Positions 7,955 to 16,151 of a DNA stretch of 25,685 bases are shown here, piece after piece. Location of the stretch: assembly GCA_017383945.1 (NCBI GenBank), contig JAFNUQ010000049.1, positions 1 to 25,685 on the forward strand. The letters run 5' to 3'. The stretch is from Bacteroidales bacterium. GTDB lineage: Bacteria > Bacteroidota > Bacteroidia > Bacteroidales > UBA932. Made by a program: the position numbers and the translations under genes. The notes below the pieces were generated by a model. That model saw nothing but the letters and a program-made list of their open reading frames with translations, did no database searches and was not told the DNA's origin. The stretch's first letter is position 1, and every line of letters starts with the position of its first letter.

Positions 7955-9158
7955 ACGGATCGATGGCCACAGAACAGCGTTCTCCCTTGCGGGCTGTCTG
8001 GGTAGTCTGAAGATTAACTCTCATATCCTCGACTGTAAACTCCACTACTCCGGTTGTGGATCCTATAGCCATTGCCCTGTCGCCCTGATTGAGCTCCATC
8101 GACTCAACTGTGATTTCTGCGACACCGATACGGTCAAACCAATTGCTCACCTTACCGCAGTACACCTTGCGGAGTGTGGCCTGTGAGCCGTATACGTCAC
8201 TCCACTGACCCAGATAGGCTCCCTGATAGTATCCATCCCAGAATCCTCTATTGAAGACCTCTGCGAGCTCGGTTTTGAGCGCTGCCGCAAGTTCAGGAGT
8301 ATATGTCCCCTCACACACGGCATCCGCAGCACGACGATAGCAAGATGTTGCTCTCTTGACATATTCTGCAGATCTTGCACGACCTTCAATCTTGAAGACC
8401 TTGACACCGCTCTCAATGATTCTGTCCATAAAATCTATAGTACAGAGATCCTTCGGAGACATTATATACTTGTTATCTATCTCAAGTTTATTGCCTGTTT
8501 CAAGATCGGTCACCTCATAACCACGACGGCAGATCTGGTAGCAGGCACCGCGATTGGCTGAAGCGCCATAACTATGCAGCGAGAGGTAGCACTTGCCGCT
8601 GATGGCCATACAGAGTGCGCCGTGGGCAAACATTTCAATCCTCACGAGTTCTCCGGAAGGGCCGCAGATCTGATCGCGAATGATGGTCTCGTGGATGCTT
8701 TTTACCTGATCCAGGTTGAGCTCACGTGCAAGTACGACAACATCGGCAAACTGGGCATAAAATCTCAGCGCCTCGGCGTTGGAAATGGAAAGCTGGGTAG
8801 AGATGTGCACCTCCAACCCGATCTGACGACAATACATTATTGCTGCCATATCAGAAGCGATGATAGCATCCACCCCTGCGGCCTTGGCGGCGTCAAGAGC
8901 ACTGCGCATCGCATCCATATCCTCCTCATATAGCACGATATTAAGGGTCAGGTAACTCTTTACTCCTGCCTCTCGACAGATTCTAACGACTTCACTCAGG
9001 TCCTCCGGAGCAAAGTTTCCTGCCGAATGGCTACGCATATTCAGGTGGCCCACACCAAAATATACTGAATTGGCACCACCCTGAATCGCCGCCTGCAAGC
9101 ACTCAAAATTGCCGGCCGGCGCCATTATTTCCAATTGCGATTTTAATAAATTGTCCAT
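7893..9158 (-). CDS. U32 family protein (peptidase U32-like; probable Fe-S RNA-hydroxylation type)
   Basis: The start is set at the ATG at 9158 (421 residues, MDNLLKSQLEIMAPAGN). An upstream TTG start at 9176 would lie inside the promoter element. The N-terminal LEIMAPAGNFECLQAAIQGGA is the U32 opening. The core has four cysteines (Cys183, Cys190, Cys206, Cys210) in the pattern seen in U32 proteins that bind a [4Fe-4S] cluster. FKIEGRARSAEYV (255-267) is the U32 signature. Well-studied relatives (TrhP, RlhA, UbiU/V) hydroxylate tRNA, rRNA or ubiquinone precursors, so the peptidase name is probably misleading. A TrhP-like tRNA-modification role is likely but not proven. The C-terminal RRGDKIYIWKEK is family-typical, so the overlap with rdgB is real. 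Confidence 0.9.
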   Translation of the reverse strand: MDNLLKSQLEIMAPAGNFECLQAAIQGGANSVYFGVGHLNMRSHSAGNFAPEDLSEVVRICREAGVKSYLTLNIVLYEEDMDAMRSALDAAKAAGVDAIIASDMAAIMYCRQIGLEVHISTQLSISNAEALRFYAQFADVVVLARELNLDQVKSIHETIIRDQICGPSGELVRIEMFAHGALCMAISGKCYLSLHSYGASANRGACYQICRRGYEVTDLETGNKLEIDNKYIMSPKDLCTIDFMDRIIESGVKVFKIEGRARSAEYVKRATSCYRRAADAVCEGTYTPELAAALKTELAEVFNRGFWDGYYQGAYLGQWSDVYGSQATLRKVYCGKVSNWFDRIGVAEITVESMELNQGDRAMAIGSTTGVVEFTVEDMRVNLQTTQTARKGERCSVAIDPSICPGGRLRRGDKIYIWKEK

Positions 9159-9164
9159 AGGTCG

Positions 9165-9172
9165 CAAAGTTA
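9165..9172 (-). promoter_or_regulatory. -7 promoter element for the U32 gene
   Basis: Minus-strand TAACTTTG is an exact TAnnTTTG match ending six bases before the ATG at 9158, and is the reason for rejecting the longer TTG-started reading frame. No clear -33. The implied leader is nearly absent. Confidence 0.5.
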
Positions 9173-9184
9173 GCAATTATTAAC

Positions 9185-9192
9185 TACCTTTG
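9185..9192 (+). promoter_or_regulatory. -7 promoter element for the polyprenyl synthase operon
   Basis: TACCTTTG is an exact TAnnTTTG match ending 20 bases before the ATG at 9213. It is only 12 bases from the opposed U32 promoter element, so the two promoters must overlap physically. No TTG sits at 19-21 bases upstream. Confidence 0.45.
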
Positions 9193-9212
9193 TGTGATTT
9201 AACCTTAGTTTT

Positions 9213-10193
9213 ATGATTACAGAGAGCCAAATCAACGAAACACTTAAAAGCATCTTCAGCGAGATTCAGTTTCCTTCAGAGCCAAACGGCCTTTATGAGC
9301 CACTCAGATATATGATCCAGATCGGAGGTAAGAGAGTGCGTCCGGGCCTTTGTCTGACCAGCTATTCACTTTTCCAGGATAGTTTCAATGAAGGAATCAC
9401 ATCTCCAGCCACCGCACTTGAGGTATTCCACTCATTTACCTTGATGCACGATGACATCATGGATAGATCTCCTCTCAGACGAGGCGTGGATACCGTGTGG
9501 AAGAAATGGGATGAAAACACAGCAATCCTTTCAGGAGACGTGATGCTCATTGATGCTTATAAGCGCATCGCAAAGGCTCCGGCTTGTGTGCTGGACAAGG
9601 TAACACAGAGCTTCTCAAAAATGGGAGCAGAAGTGTGTGAAGGACAGCAATATGATATGGAGTTTGAGAGCCAGGACTATGTAACCATGGAGCAGTACCT
9701 CCAGATGATTGGGCTCAAGACTGCTGTACTCATTGCCTGCTCAGCAAAGATCGGTGCAATTATCGGCGGAGCTAGCGAGAGCCAGTGTCAGGCCCTCTAT
9801 GACTATGGTTATCAGCTCGGTCTTGCATTCCAGGTAGCAGATGATTATCTTGATGCCTTCGGTGATGAAAAAGTATTTGGCAAGCCGATCGGCGGCGACA
9901 TCCTCAACTGCAAGAAGAGCTGGCTGACAGTACGTGCTCTTGAGAAGATTGACAACAAGGAGAGATTCCTTGAGGCATTTAATTCTCAGGCAGAAACTCC
10001 AGAGCAGAAAGCAGAGAAGATCAAGAAGGTTAAGGATATGTACATTGAGCTTGGCATTGATGCAGATGCCAAGAAAGAGATAGAAATGTTTACAGAGAAA
10101 TCATTGGAGGCTGCCGCCAATGCGGGCTTCAATGAAGAGCAGATAGAAGTGCTCAGAAAGTTTACTGTAAAACTCGTAGGAAGAGCTAAATAA
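9213..10193 (+). CDS. Polyprenyl (geranyl/farnesyl-type) diphosphate synthase
   Basis: This 326-residue all-helical trans-prenyltransferase condenses isopentenyl diphosphate with allylic diphosphates to make the precursors of quinones and undecaprenyl carrier. GGKRVRP (38-44) binds IPP. The first Asp-rich motif is DDIMD (80-84), without the two-residue insertion of classical bacterial FPP synthases. The second is DDYLD (210-214), followed by FGKPIGGDI. Phe75, five residues before the first Asp-rich motif, is a bulky residue consistent with a short product (C15-C20), but chain length cannot be fixed from sequence alone. It is the first gene of an operon with rsgA, which starts on its last stop-codon base, and a MATE transporter. 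Confidence 0.94.
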   Translation: MITESQINETLKSIFSEIQFPSEPNGLYEPLRYMIQIGGKRVRPGLCLTSYSLFQDSFNEGITSPATALEVFHSFTLMHDDIMDRSPLRRGVDTVWKKWDENTAILSGDVMLIDAYKRIAKAPACVLDKVTQSFSKMGAEVCEGQQYDMEFESQDYVTMEQYLQMIGLKTAVLIACSAKIGAIIGGASESQCQALYDYGYQLGLAFQVADDYLDAFGDEKVFGKPIGGDILNCKKSWLTVRALEKIDNKERFLEAFNSQAETPEQKAEKIKKVKDMYIELGIDADAKKEIEMFTEKSLEAAANAGFNEEQIEVLRKFTVKLVGRAK

Positions 10194-11131
10194 TGACAGG
10201 AGAAGCAACAGTAGTAAAAAATGCCGGCAGTCACTTCCTGCTGAGCGAGCTCCCTGAGTGGTCATTGTTTCCTGCAGTATTAAGAGGCAAAGTGCGTCTC
10301 AAGGGGAGTTCATCCACCAACCCTGTCGCAGTCGGGGACAGGGTGCGCTATAGTTGCGAAGAAAATCCTACAGAAGAAAATCCAGCGGTCATTACGGAAG
10401 TTCTTCCAAGAAGCAATTACCTCATCCGCCGCTCTACCAACCTCTCCCGTCAGAGTCACGTCATTGCTGCAAACCTCGATCAGGTCATCATTGCAGTAAG
10501 CCTATACTTCCCCGAGATAAAACTGCCATTCCTTGACAGAGTTCTGGTCACTTGCGGAGTCTACGGCATCAAGGCTGTCATCGCTCTCAACAAGGTAGAT
10601 ATGTATAGAAGCGAGGTTCCGGAAGAAGTTGAGCGCTTTAAAGAAATCTATCAAGGAGCCGGATATCGGGTCATTGAAACCTCTGCCCGTACAGGCGAAG
10701 GTGTAAATGAGTTAAAAAGGGTCTGCCAGAGCGGCCTGAGCCTTTTCTGTGGCGAATCAGGAGTCGGCAAGTCCAGCCTGATCAAGGCTATCGACCCAAG
10801 CCTCAACCCTAAGATTGGCAGAATCTCTGACGTACATCTACAAGGAAAACACACCACGTCTTTATATGAAATGTATCGTCTGAGCGATGGAGGATATCTG
10901 ATTGATGCTCCCGGACTCAGAGGCTTCGGCCTGGTAGACCTCGACAAAGAGGAGATTTCCAAATATTTCCCGGAAATGCTGAAGTTTGCAGACGATTGCT
11001 ATTTTACTCCTTGTACCCACACTCACGAGCCTCATTGCGCAATCAAAGAAGCGGTAGACCGAGGAGATATCAGCGCCGAGAGATATAATTCCTACCTCGG
11101 CATGCTTGAAGAAGACAAGAAATTCCGATGA
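10193..11131 (+). CDS. rsgA: Ribosome small-subunit biogenesis GTPase RsgA
   Basis: This circularly permuted GTPase checks late 30S subunit maturation and is stimulated by the ribosome. It has an N-terminal OB fold (about 5-75). The G motifs come in permuted order: NKVD (133-136, G4), SAR (164-166, G5), GESGVGKSS (187-195, G1), HTTS (220-223, switch I) and DAPG (238-241, G3). The zinc site is Cys269, Cys274, His276 and Cys282, with the spacing of E. coli RsgA. The 312-residue length is normal. The ATG shares one base with the stop of the prenyl synthase gene, and its own stop overlaps the MATE start by four bases, so all three are coupled. The link to the neighbours looks structural, not functional. 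Confidence 0.97.
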   Translation: MTGEATVVKNAGSHFLLSELPEWSLFPAVLRGKVRLKGSSSTNPVAVGDRVRYSCEENPTEENPAVITEVLPRSNYLIRRSTNLSRQSHVIAANLDQVIIAVSLYFPEIKLPFLDRVLVTCGVYGIKAVIALNKVDMYRSEVPEEVERFKEIYQGAGYRVIETSARTGEGVNELKRVCQSGLSLFCGESGVGKSSLIKAIDPSLNPKIGRISDVHLQGKHTTSLYEMYRLSDGGYLIDAPGLRGFGLVDLDKEEISKYFPEMLKFADDCYFTPCTHTHEPHCAIKEAVDRGDISAERYNSYLGMLEEDKKFR

Positions 11132-12468
11132 GAAAGAACCTGAACAAAGAGATACTAAGACTCGCTATCCCAAGTATATTTGCAAATATGACCGTTCCCC
11201 TTGTGGGTATGGTCGACACCGCTCTGGCCGGACATCTAGGCACTCATAGCGCAAGCTATATCGGAGCGATTTCCGTGGGATCAATGTTTTTCTCTTTGTT
11301 GTACTGGAGCTTTTCCTTCTTGCGCACCGGCACCAGCGGCCTCACAGCACAGGCTTTTGGTCGAGAGGACATGCAGGATTGCGGATTGCATCTCTACAGG
11401 GGACTTAGCCTTTCTCTGATTATTGCTGCCGTTATGCTCTTGCTGCAGACTCCGTTCCTGAAGTTTGCCGTATTGATCACAGATGGTTCAGAAGCAGTAG
11501 AAAGCCTCGCACAGCAGTATTTCTACATTCGCGTGTGGGCAGCGCCCGCAACGCTGAGCTTGATGACCTTCCGCGGCTGGTTCGTCGGCATGCAGCAGAC
11601 GATGGATTCAATGTGGACCGACCTGATTATCAACATAGTAAATATAGGCGCCAGCATTTTGCTAACCTTCGGCATAGGCTCTTGGGAAGGAATAGGTTTT
11701 GATGGCATCGCCCTCGGCACTGTCATTGCCCAATACTGCGGATTGGCATATTGCTGCCTTTGCCTTGCTTTCAAATACAGGAAGCGTCTTAACGGCATAT
11801 CCGTCAGCAAGGAGCAGATATTTGGTCAGATAAGCGATTATTTCAAGATGAATCTGAACCTGCTGGTGAGGTCATTTTTCTTTATCATGATCTACATCGG
11901 CTATACTATGCTGAGTGCCAAGTTTGGGGATGTCATGCTCTCTTGCGGGGCAATTATGATGCAGCTGCTGATGCTTTTCAGCTACTTTACAGATGGATTT
12001 GCCTACGCAGGAGAGGCTTTGAGCGGACGATTCATCGGGGCTCGCGACAAAGAAAGCTTCCTTGCAAGTGTCAAGGGCGTATTTATCTGGAGTCTCAGCA
12101 TCACAGGGCTGTTTATGATTTTCTATGTACTTGCCGATGAGCCGCTTCTCCGAATGATGACTTCAGATGCCGAGGTACTGGAAGCCTGCAACAATTTCCT
12201 ACCTTGGCTTGTGCTCATGCCGCCACTAGGATGCATCGCATTTACCTGGGACGGAATTTTCCTGGGCGGCACCGATGCAAAAAGCCTCCGCAACTCGATG
12301 GGCGGCGCAACTATTGCTTTCTTTGCAATCTGGTATATAGGAAAATGGCTGCTACACCCTGTAGGTACAACAGCCATTCATCTACTTCTGGCGGCATATT
12401 TTGCCCACCTTATTTTCCGCTCTATCTACTTGAGCATCAAGTGGAAGAGCTTGCTCGCAAAGTTCTAG
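11128..12468 (+). CDS. MATE family efflux transporter (DinF-like)
   Basis: A 446-residue transporter with about twelve membrane segments in two similar halves. The opening EILRLAIPSIFANMTVPLVGMVDTALAGHLG (residues about 5-35) is the MATE signature in its DinF-like form, with Asp30 in the first helix. The second half opens with a similar helix pattern around residue 240. MATE proteins export cationic drugs or metabolites in exchange for Na+ or H+; the substrate here is not known. The start overlaps the rsgA stop by four bases. The stop overlaps the stop of convergent rnr by the palindromic four bases CTAG. Confidence 0.93.
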   Translation: MRKNLNKEILRLAIPSIFANMTVPLVGMVDTALAGHLGTHSASYIGAISVGSMFFSLLYWSFSFLRTGTSGLTAQAFGREDMQDCGLHLYRGLSLSLIIAAVMLLLQTPFLKFAVLITDGSEAVESLAQQYFYIRVWAAPATLSLMTFRGWFVGMQQTMDSMWTDLIINIVNIGASILLTFGIGSWEGIGFDGIALGTVIAQYCGLAYCCLCLAFKYRKRLNGISVSKEQIFGQISDYFKMNLNLLVRSFFFIMIYIGYTMLSAKFGDVMLSCGAIMMQLLMLFSYFTDGFAYAGEALSGRFIGARDKESFLASVKGVFIWSLSITGLFMIFYVLADEPLLRMMTSDAEVLEACNNFLPWLVLMPPLGCIAFTWDGIFLGGTDAKSLRNSMGGATIAFFAIWYIGKWLLHPVGTTAIHLLLAAYFAHLIFRSIYLSIKWKSLLAKF

Positions 12469-14486
12469 GACTCAACCAATTGATAATCCAGCAGACGCTG
12501 ATCAAGGTTTGCGTTGCTCACCTTTATGCGCACCTTATCGCCAAGGCGGTATACTTTCTTTGTACGTTTACCTACCAGGCAATAGTGAGCCTCATCATAT
12601 TCAAAGAAGTCTGACTTGATCTCACGCAAAGCAACCATGCCTTCAATCTTAGTCGGCTCGATTTCTACATACATACCCCACTCTGTAACGCCGGAGACGC
12701 TACCTTCAAACTCCTGTCCGACCTTATCCTGCATAAACTCCACCAATTTATACTTGGTAGATGTGCGTTCTGCATCAGCAGCTACAATCTCGCGAGCTGA
12801 AGCATATTGGCACTCTTTCTCATAATAGTCCTGTTTCTGACTTGCCACACCATCAAGGTACATAGCAAGCAGACGATGAACCATCAGATCCGGATAACGG
12901 CGGATCGGAGAGGTGAAATGTGTATAGAACTTAAAGGCAAGGCCATAGTGGCCAATATTTTCTGTGCCGTAGCATGCTTTTGCCATCGCTCTGAGCGCGA
13001 GGTTCTCGAGAGCCTGCGCCTCTGGCTTGCCCTTGGCAGAATCCAGCAATGAGGACAATGCAAATGCAGCATCCCTACCACCTAGCGGGCCATCCTGCTC
13101 AAATTTGTAGCCGAAGCCCTTGGCAAATGTGCGCAATCCTTCCAGCTTGAGCTCGTTTGGCTCTCCGTGGATACGATAGACAAAAGTCTTTGCATTTTTC
13201 TGAGCCACGCCGTTCATCTTGCCACTTGTAGCAACCCATTCGGCTACAGTGCGGTTGGCAAGAAGCATAAACTCTTCGATGAGCCAGTTGGCCTCCTTTG
13301 AGATCTTCTCATAGACATCGATTGGCTTGCCCTGCTCATCAACAATCACCTTCATCTCCGGACGATTGAAGTCTATAGCGCCCTTCTTGCGACCCTCGGC
13401 CTTCATGATCAGCGCGAGCTTATTGAGCGTCACAACTGCATTTGCCAGAAAATCCGATTCCGGAACACTCTCAGCCTCAATTATTGCCTGAGCCTGATCA
13501 TAATCCAGACGGTTATTTGAGCGAATTACAGCACGTCCTATCCATCTAGACTTGATCTCCGCCTTAGGGGTCATCTCAAAGACAGTAGAGAATACAAGTT
13601 TATCCTCATCCGGACGCAGAGAGCAGAGCTTGTTACAGAGCTTCTCAGGAAGCATCGGCACAGTGCGGTCTACAAGGTAAACCGAAGTGCCACGATCTCT
13701 TGCCTCTTTGTCTACAAGGCTGCCTGGGGTGACATAATATGAAACATCTGCAATGTGCACACCGACCTCATAGTTTCCGTTTTTCAGTGGCTTAAAGGAA
13801 ATTGCATCATCAAAATCCTTTGCATCTGCAGGGTCAATAGTAAAGGTAAAGGTATCGCGGAAGTCCTTACGTCCTTTTAATTGGTCAGGACCGATCTCAT
13901 CAGAGATTGCATCTGCTGCATTTTCAACCTCCTGAGTAAAACGATAAGGCAGATTGAATTCTGCGAGAATCGCATGCATCTCAGTATCATTCTGACCAGG
14001 CTGGCCAAGCACGTCCACAATCTCTCCGCGAGGAGCGAGAGCACTACGCTTCCACTCAGTAACCACGGCTGAGACCTTCATCCCCTTTTCTGCTCCCATC
14101 GCCTGTGCCTGCGCAAGATCGACCTCTATGTCATAAGGCATAGATCTGTTCTGCATCAGAACCCAGGCCTGAGCACCTATAGTATGGAAGATGCCGACAA
14201 ACTGCTTGCCTGAGCGTTCGATGATTTCCACCACTTCGCCCTCTCTGCGTTTGTCATTTGTTTTCTCTCTGGTCACCGCAACCCTGACGATATCTCCATC
14301 GAGAGCATGTCGGGTTTTGGAGGCCTTAACAAAAACATCGTCCTCCTGACCTTCGATTATAACGAATATAAAACCCTCTCGGGTCATCTGCACCTTGCCG
14401 ACAAACTGAGGAAACACCCTTCTGGATGATTTCTTCTTGCGAGGTTGCTGATGACCCGAACGAGACTTATTTATCTTACGTTTCAT
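12465..14486 (-). CDS. rnr: Ribonuclease R
   Basis: This processive 3'-5' exoribonuclease of the RNase II family degrades structured RNA and takes part in RNA quality control. The 673 residues hold a very basic N terminus (1-23), cold-shock/OB domains (about 25-165) and the RNB catalytic domain. Its metal-binding aspartates, Asp218, Asp224, Asp226 and Asp227, are all present in IDPADAKDFDDA. A C-terminal S1 domain follows (about 590-672, starting VGQEFEGSVSGVTEWGMYVEI). It is shorter than E. coli RNase R (over 800) but normal for Bacteroidota. The start is one base after the stop of the small outer-membrane gene, so it is translated from the same mRNA as the last part of the rnf run. Confidence 0.97.
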   Translation of the reverse strand: MKRKINKSRSGHQQPRKKKSSRRVFPQFVGKVQMTREGFIFVIIEGQEDDVFVKASKTRHALDGDIVRVAVTREKTNDKRREGEVVEIIERSGKQFVGIFHTIGAQAWVLMQNRSMPYDIEVDLAQAQAMGAEKGMKVSAVVTEWKRSALAPRGEIVDVLGQPGQNDTEMHAILAEFNLPYRFTQEVENAADAISDEIGPDQLKGRKDFRDTFTFTIDPADAKDFDDAISFKPLKNGNYEVGVHIADVSYYVTPGSLVDKEARDRGTSVYLVDRTVPMLPEKLCNKLCSLRPDEDKLVFSTVFEMTPKAEIKSRWIGRAVIRSNNRLDYDQAQAIIEAESVPESDFLANAVVTLNKLALIMKAEGRKKGAIDFNRPEMKVIVDEQGKPIDVYEKISKEANWLIEEFMLLANRTVAEWVATSGKMNGVAQKNAKTFVYRIHGEPNELKLEGLRTFAKGFGYKFEQDGPLGGRDAAFALSSLLDSAKGKPEAQALENLALRAMAKACYGTENIGHYGLAFKFYTHFTSPIRRYPDLMVHRLLAMYLDGVASQKQDYYEKECQYASAREIVAADAERTSTKYKLVEFMQDKVGQEFEGSVSGVTEWGMYVEIEPTKIEGMVALREIKSDFFEYDEAHYCLVGKRTKKVYRLGDKVRIKVSNANLDQRLLDYQLVES

Positions 14487-14487
14487 T

Positions 14488-14922
14488 TTAGAAACGGTAG
14501 CGGATGCCCAATGCTATACCTTCCCAACCAAAATGAGTGGTAGTGATATAGAAGGCTGGTCTCCAATCAAGAGAGATATTGATTGGGACTGATGGAATCT
14601 GGTATTCTGCACCAATCTGGCCAGCTACAGCGATACCAAGAGCGAGGGCGTCCTCACCGTTGAGCACTGTGAGCTGTGCACCAGGGCCTGCATAGAAATT
14701 GACAGGACCTGCCTGACCGATGTTGAAATCATAGATACCAGAGATAGAGAAACCATATCCACCGAGGAAGCCAAGGTCAAACTCCGCAAAGTTATTTCCA
14801 ACATTGTGCTGGTATGAGATTTCTCCACCATAACCAATGCGGGCACCGATTGCACGTGACTGTGCTGAAGCGGCAACTGCAAATCCAAGAGCTGCAAGAG
14901 CGATAATAATAATCTTCTTCAT
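14488..14922 (-). CDS. Small outer-membrane beta-barrel protein
   Basis: A 144-residue protein with a textbook signal peptide (MKK, hydrophobic core, ASA-Q near residues 18-21). The mature part of about 123 residues alternates polar and hydrophobic residues in amphipathic strands, with many Gly and Tyr. It ends in IALGIRYRF; the terminal Phe after a strand is the barrel-assembly signal. The size suits an eight-stranded OmpA/OmpX-type barrel. The function is unknown. It follows rnfA by 38 bases and precedes rnr by one base. A weak promoter-like TATCTTTA lies upstream on the minus strand after a run of seven T, so it may have its own transcription start inside the long run. Confidence 0.83.
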   Translation of the reverse strand: MKKIIIIALAALGFAVAASAQSRAIGARIGYGGEISYQHNVGNNFAEFDLGFLGGYGFSISGIYDFNIGQAGPVNFYAGPGAQLTVLNGEDALALGIAVAGQIGAEYQIPSVPINISLDWRPAFYITTTHFGWEGIALGIRYRF

Positions 14923-14960
14923 AATAATTACGGTTTTTTCGTGTTAAAGATACAAAAAAA

Positions 14961-15560
14961 CTAAACAATACCAGAGAACCCAAGGAATGCCATCGCCATA
15001 ATACCGGCTGTTATAAGAGCGATTGGCAAGCCCTTGAACGGCTTTGGTACATCGTTCATGCTAAGATGCTCTCTGATTCCGGCAAAGAGGCACATAGCCA
15101 AGCCATAGCCAAGAGCAGTAGCAAGAGCGTAGACAGTAGCCTCACCAAGGTTGAGCATATGAGCCTCACCTCCGAAGCTAAACTCCTTGCTCACCACATT
15201 GATAGCTACACCAAGCACGGCGCAGTTGGTAGTGATGAGAGGAAGGAAGATTCCGAGTGCCTGATAAAGAGACGGGCTGATCTTCTTGAGTACAATCTCC
15301 ACCATCTGCACAAGGGCAGCAATCACGAGGATAAATGAGATTGTCTGAAGGAATGTCAGGCCAAATGGCACAAGTACATACTGATTGATCAAGTAGGTAA
15401 CAACAGTTGCGAGTGTAATCACGAAGCACACTGCTCCGGACATACCTACTGCTGTGTTAAGCTTGTTGGAAACTCCAAGGAACGGACATATACCAAGGAA
15501 TTGAGAAAGCAGGATATTATTTACAAATATCGCTGAAATGATAATGAGTATATATTCCAT
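14961..15560 (-). CDS. rnfA: Rnf complex subunit A
   Basis: A six-helix integral membrane subunit of the Rnf ferredoxin:NAD+ oxidoreductase, 199 residues (usual about 193). LGICPFLGVS holds Cys25 and PLITTNCAVLGVA holds Cys113. In the homologous NqrE/RnfA proteins these two cysteines, with their counterparts in RnfE, bind an intramembrane iron-sulfur cluster that passes electrons across the membrane. NNILLSQFLG near the N terminus is family-specific. It is the last of the six rnf genes, six bases after rnfE. Its N-terminal topology is the mirror of RnfE, as expected for this inverted pair. A weak AAGG lies before the ATG. Confidence 0.97.
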   Translation of the reverse strand: MEYILIIISAIFVNNILLSQFLGICPFLGVSNKLNTAVGMSGAVCFVITLATVVTYLINQYVLVPFGLTFLQTISFILVIAALVQMVEIVLKKISPSLYQALGIFLPLITTNCAVLGVAINVVSKEFSFGGEAHMLNLGEATVYALATALGYGLAMCLFAGIREHLSMNDVPKPFKGLPIALITAGIMAMAFLGFSGIV

Positions 15561-15566
15561 AGAGCC

Positions 15567-16151
15567 TTACTTTTTAGCAACAAACTTATTGAAAAGGACC
15601 ATAAGGTAACCCAATGCGATAAACGCACCAGGGGCCATCACAAAGGCAAGGATACCATCACCCTCGATGAACTTCAAGCCGAATATTGAACCGCTACCGA
15701 GAATCTCGCGCACAAGACCGATAACTGTGAGTGCAAGAGTAAAACCAAGACCGATGCCGATACCATCAAGGGCAGAATCACCCATAGTGTTTTTGTTGGC
15801 AAAAGCCTCCGCTCTTCCAAGCACGATACAGTTTACAACGATAAGCGGGATGAAGAGGCCGAGAGTCTCATATACAGATGGGAGGTATGCCTGCATGAGC
15901 AACTGAAGCACAGTCACAAAGGTAGCAATCACCACAATGTATACCGGGATTCTGACCTTATCCGGTACTCTCGGTGCGATGAGAGAAATCACAATATTAC
16001 TGAGGATGAGGACAAATGTTGTAGCAAGTCCCATCATCAGACCGTTCATAGCAGAGGTGGTTGTAGCGAGTGTCGGACACATACCGAGCACCAACACAAA
16101 CACCGGATTTTCCTTTACAAGGCCTTTAGTAATCAAAGAAAACTTACTCAT
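15567..16151 (-). CDS. rnfE: Rnf complex subunit E
   Basis: The start is taken as the ATG at 16151 (195 residues, MSKFSLITKGLVKENPVF), not the in-frame ATG at 16169, because a GGAGG lies eight bases upstream of 16151 and the family begins there. It has six membrane helices. LGMCPTLA holds Cys25, and VVNCIVLGRAEAFA holds Cys108. These cysteines pair with those of RnfA for the intramembrane Fe-S cluster. The first eight bases overlap the end of rnfG (16144-16151). RnfE and RnfA form the inverted membrane core of the complex. Confidence 0.97.
   Translation of the reverse strand: MSKFSLITKGLVKENPVFVLVLGMCPTLATTTSAMNGLMMGLATTFVLILSNIVISLIAPRVPDKVRIPVYIVVIATFVTVLQLLMQAYLPSVYETLGLFIPLIVVNCIVLGRAEAFANKNTMGDSALDGIGIGLGFTLALTVIGLVREILGSGSIFGLKFIEGDGILAFVMAPGAFIALGYLMVLFNKFVAKK

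Noticed and set aside
8574..8933. A 119-codon plus-strand open frame inside the U32 region
   Set aside because: Antisense to the conserved cysteine region of the U32 protein; composition and lack of any motif mark it as a shadow.
9159..9176. Longer U32 reading frame starting at a TTG (9176)
   Set aside because: The extra six codons cover the TAACTTTG promoter element and are not part of the family; the ATG at 9158 gives the standard N terminus.
14923..14960. Possible terminator after rnfA (T-run on the minus strand)
   Set aside because: There are seven T in a row, but no GC-rich inverted repeat in front of them, so an intrinsic terminator is not supported.
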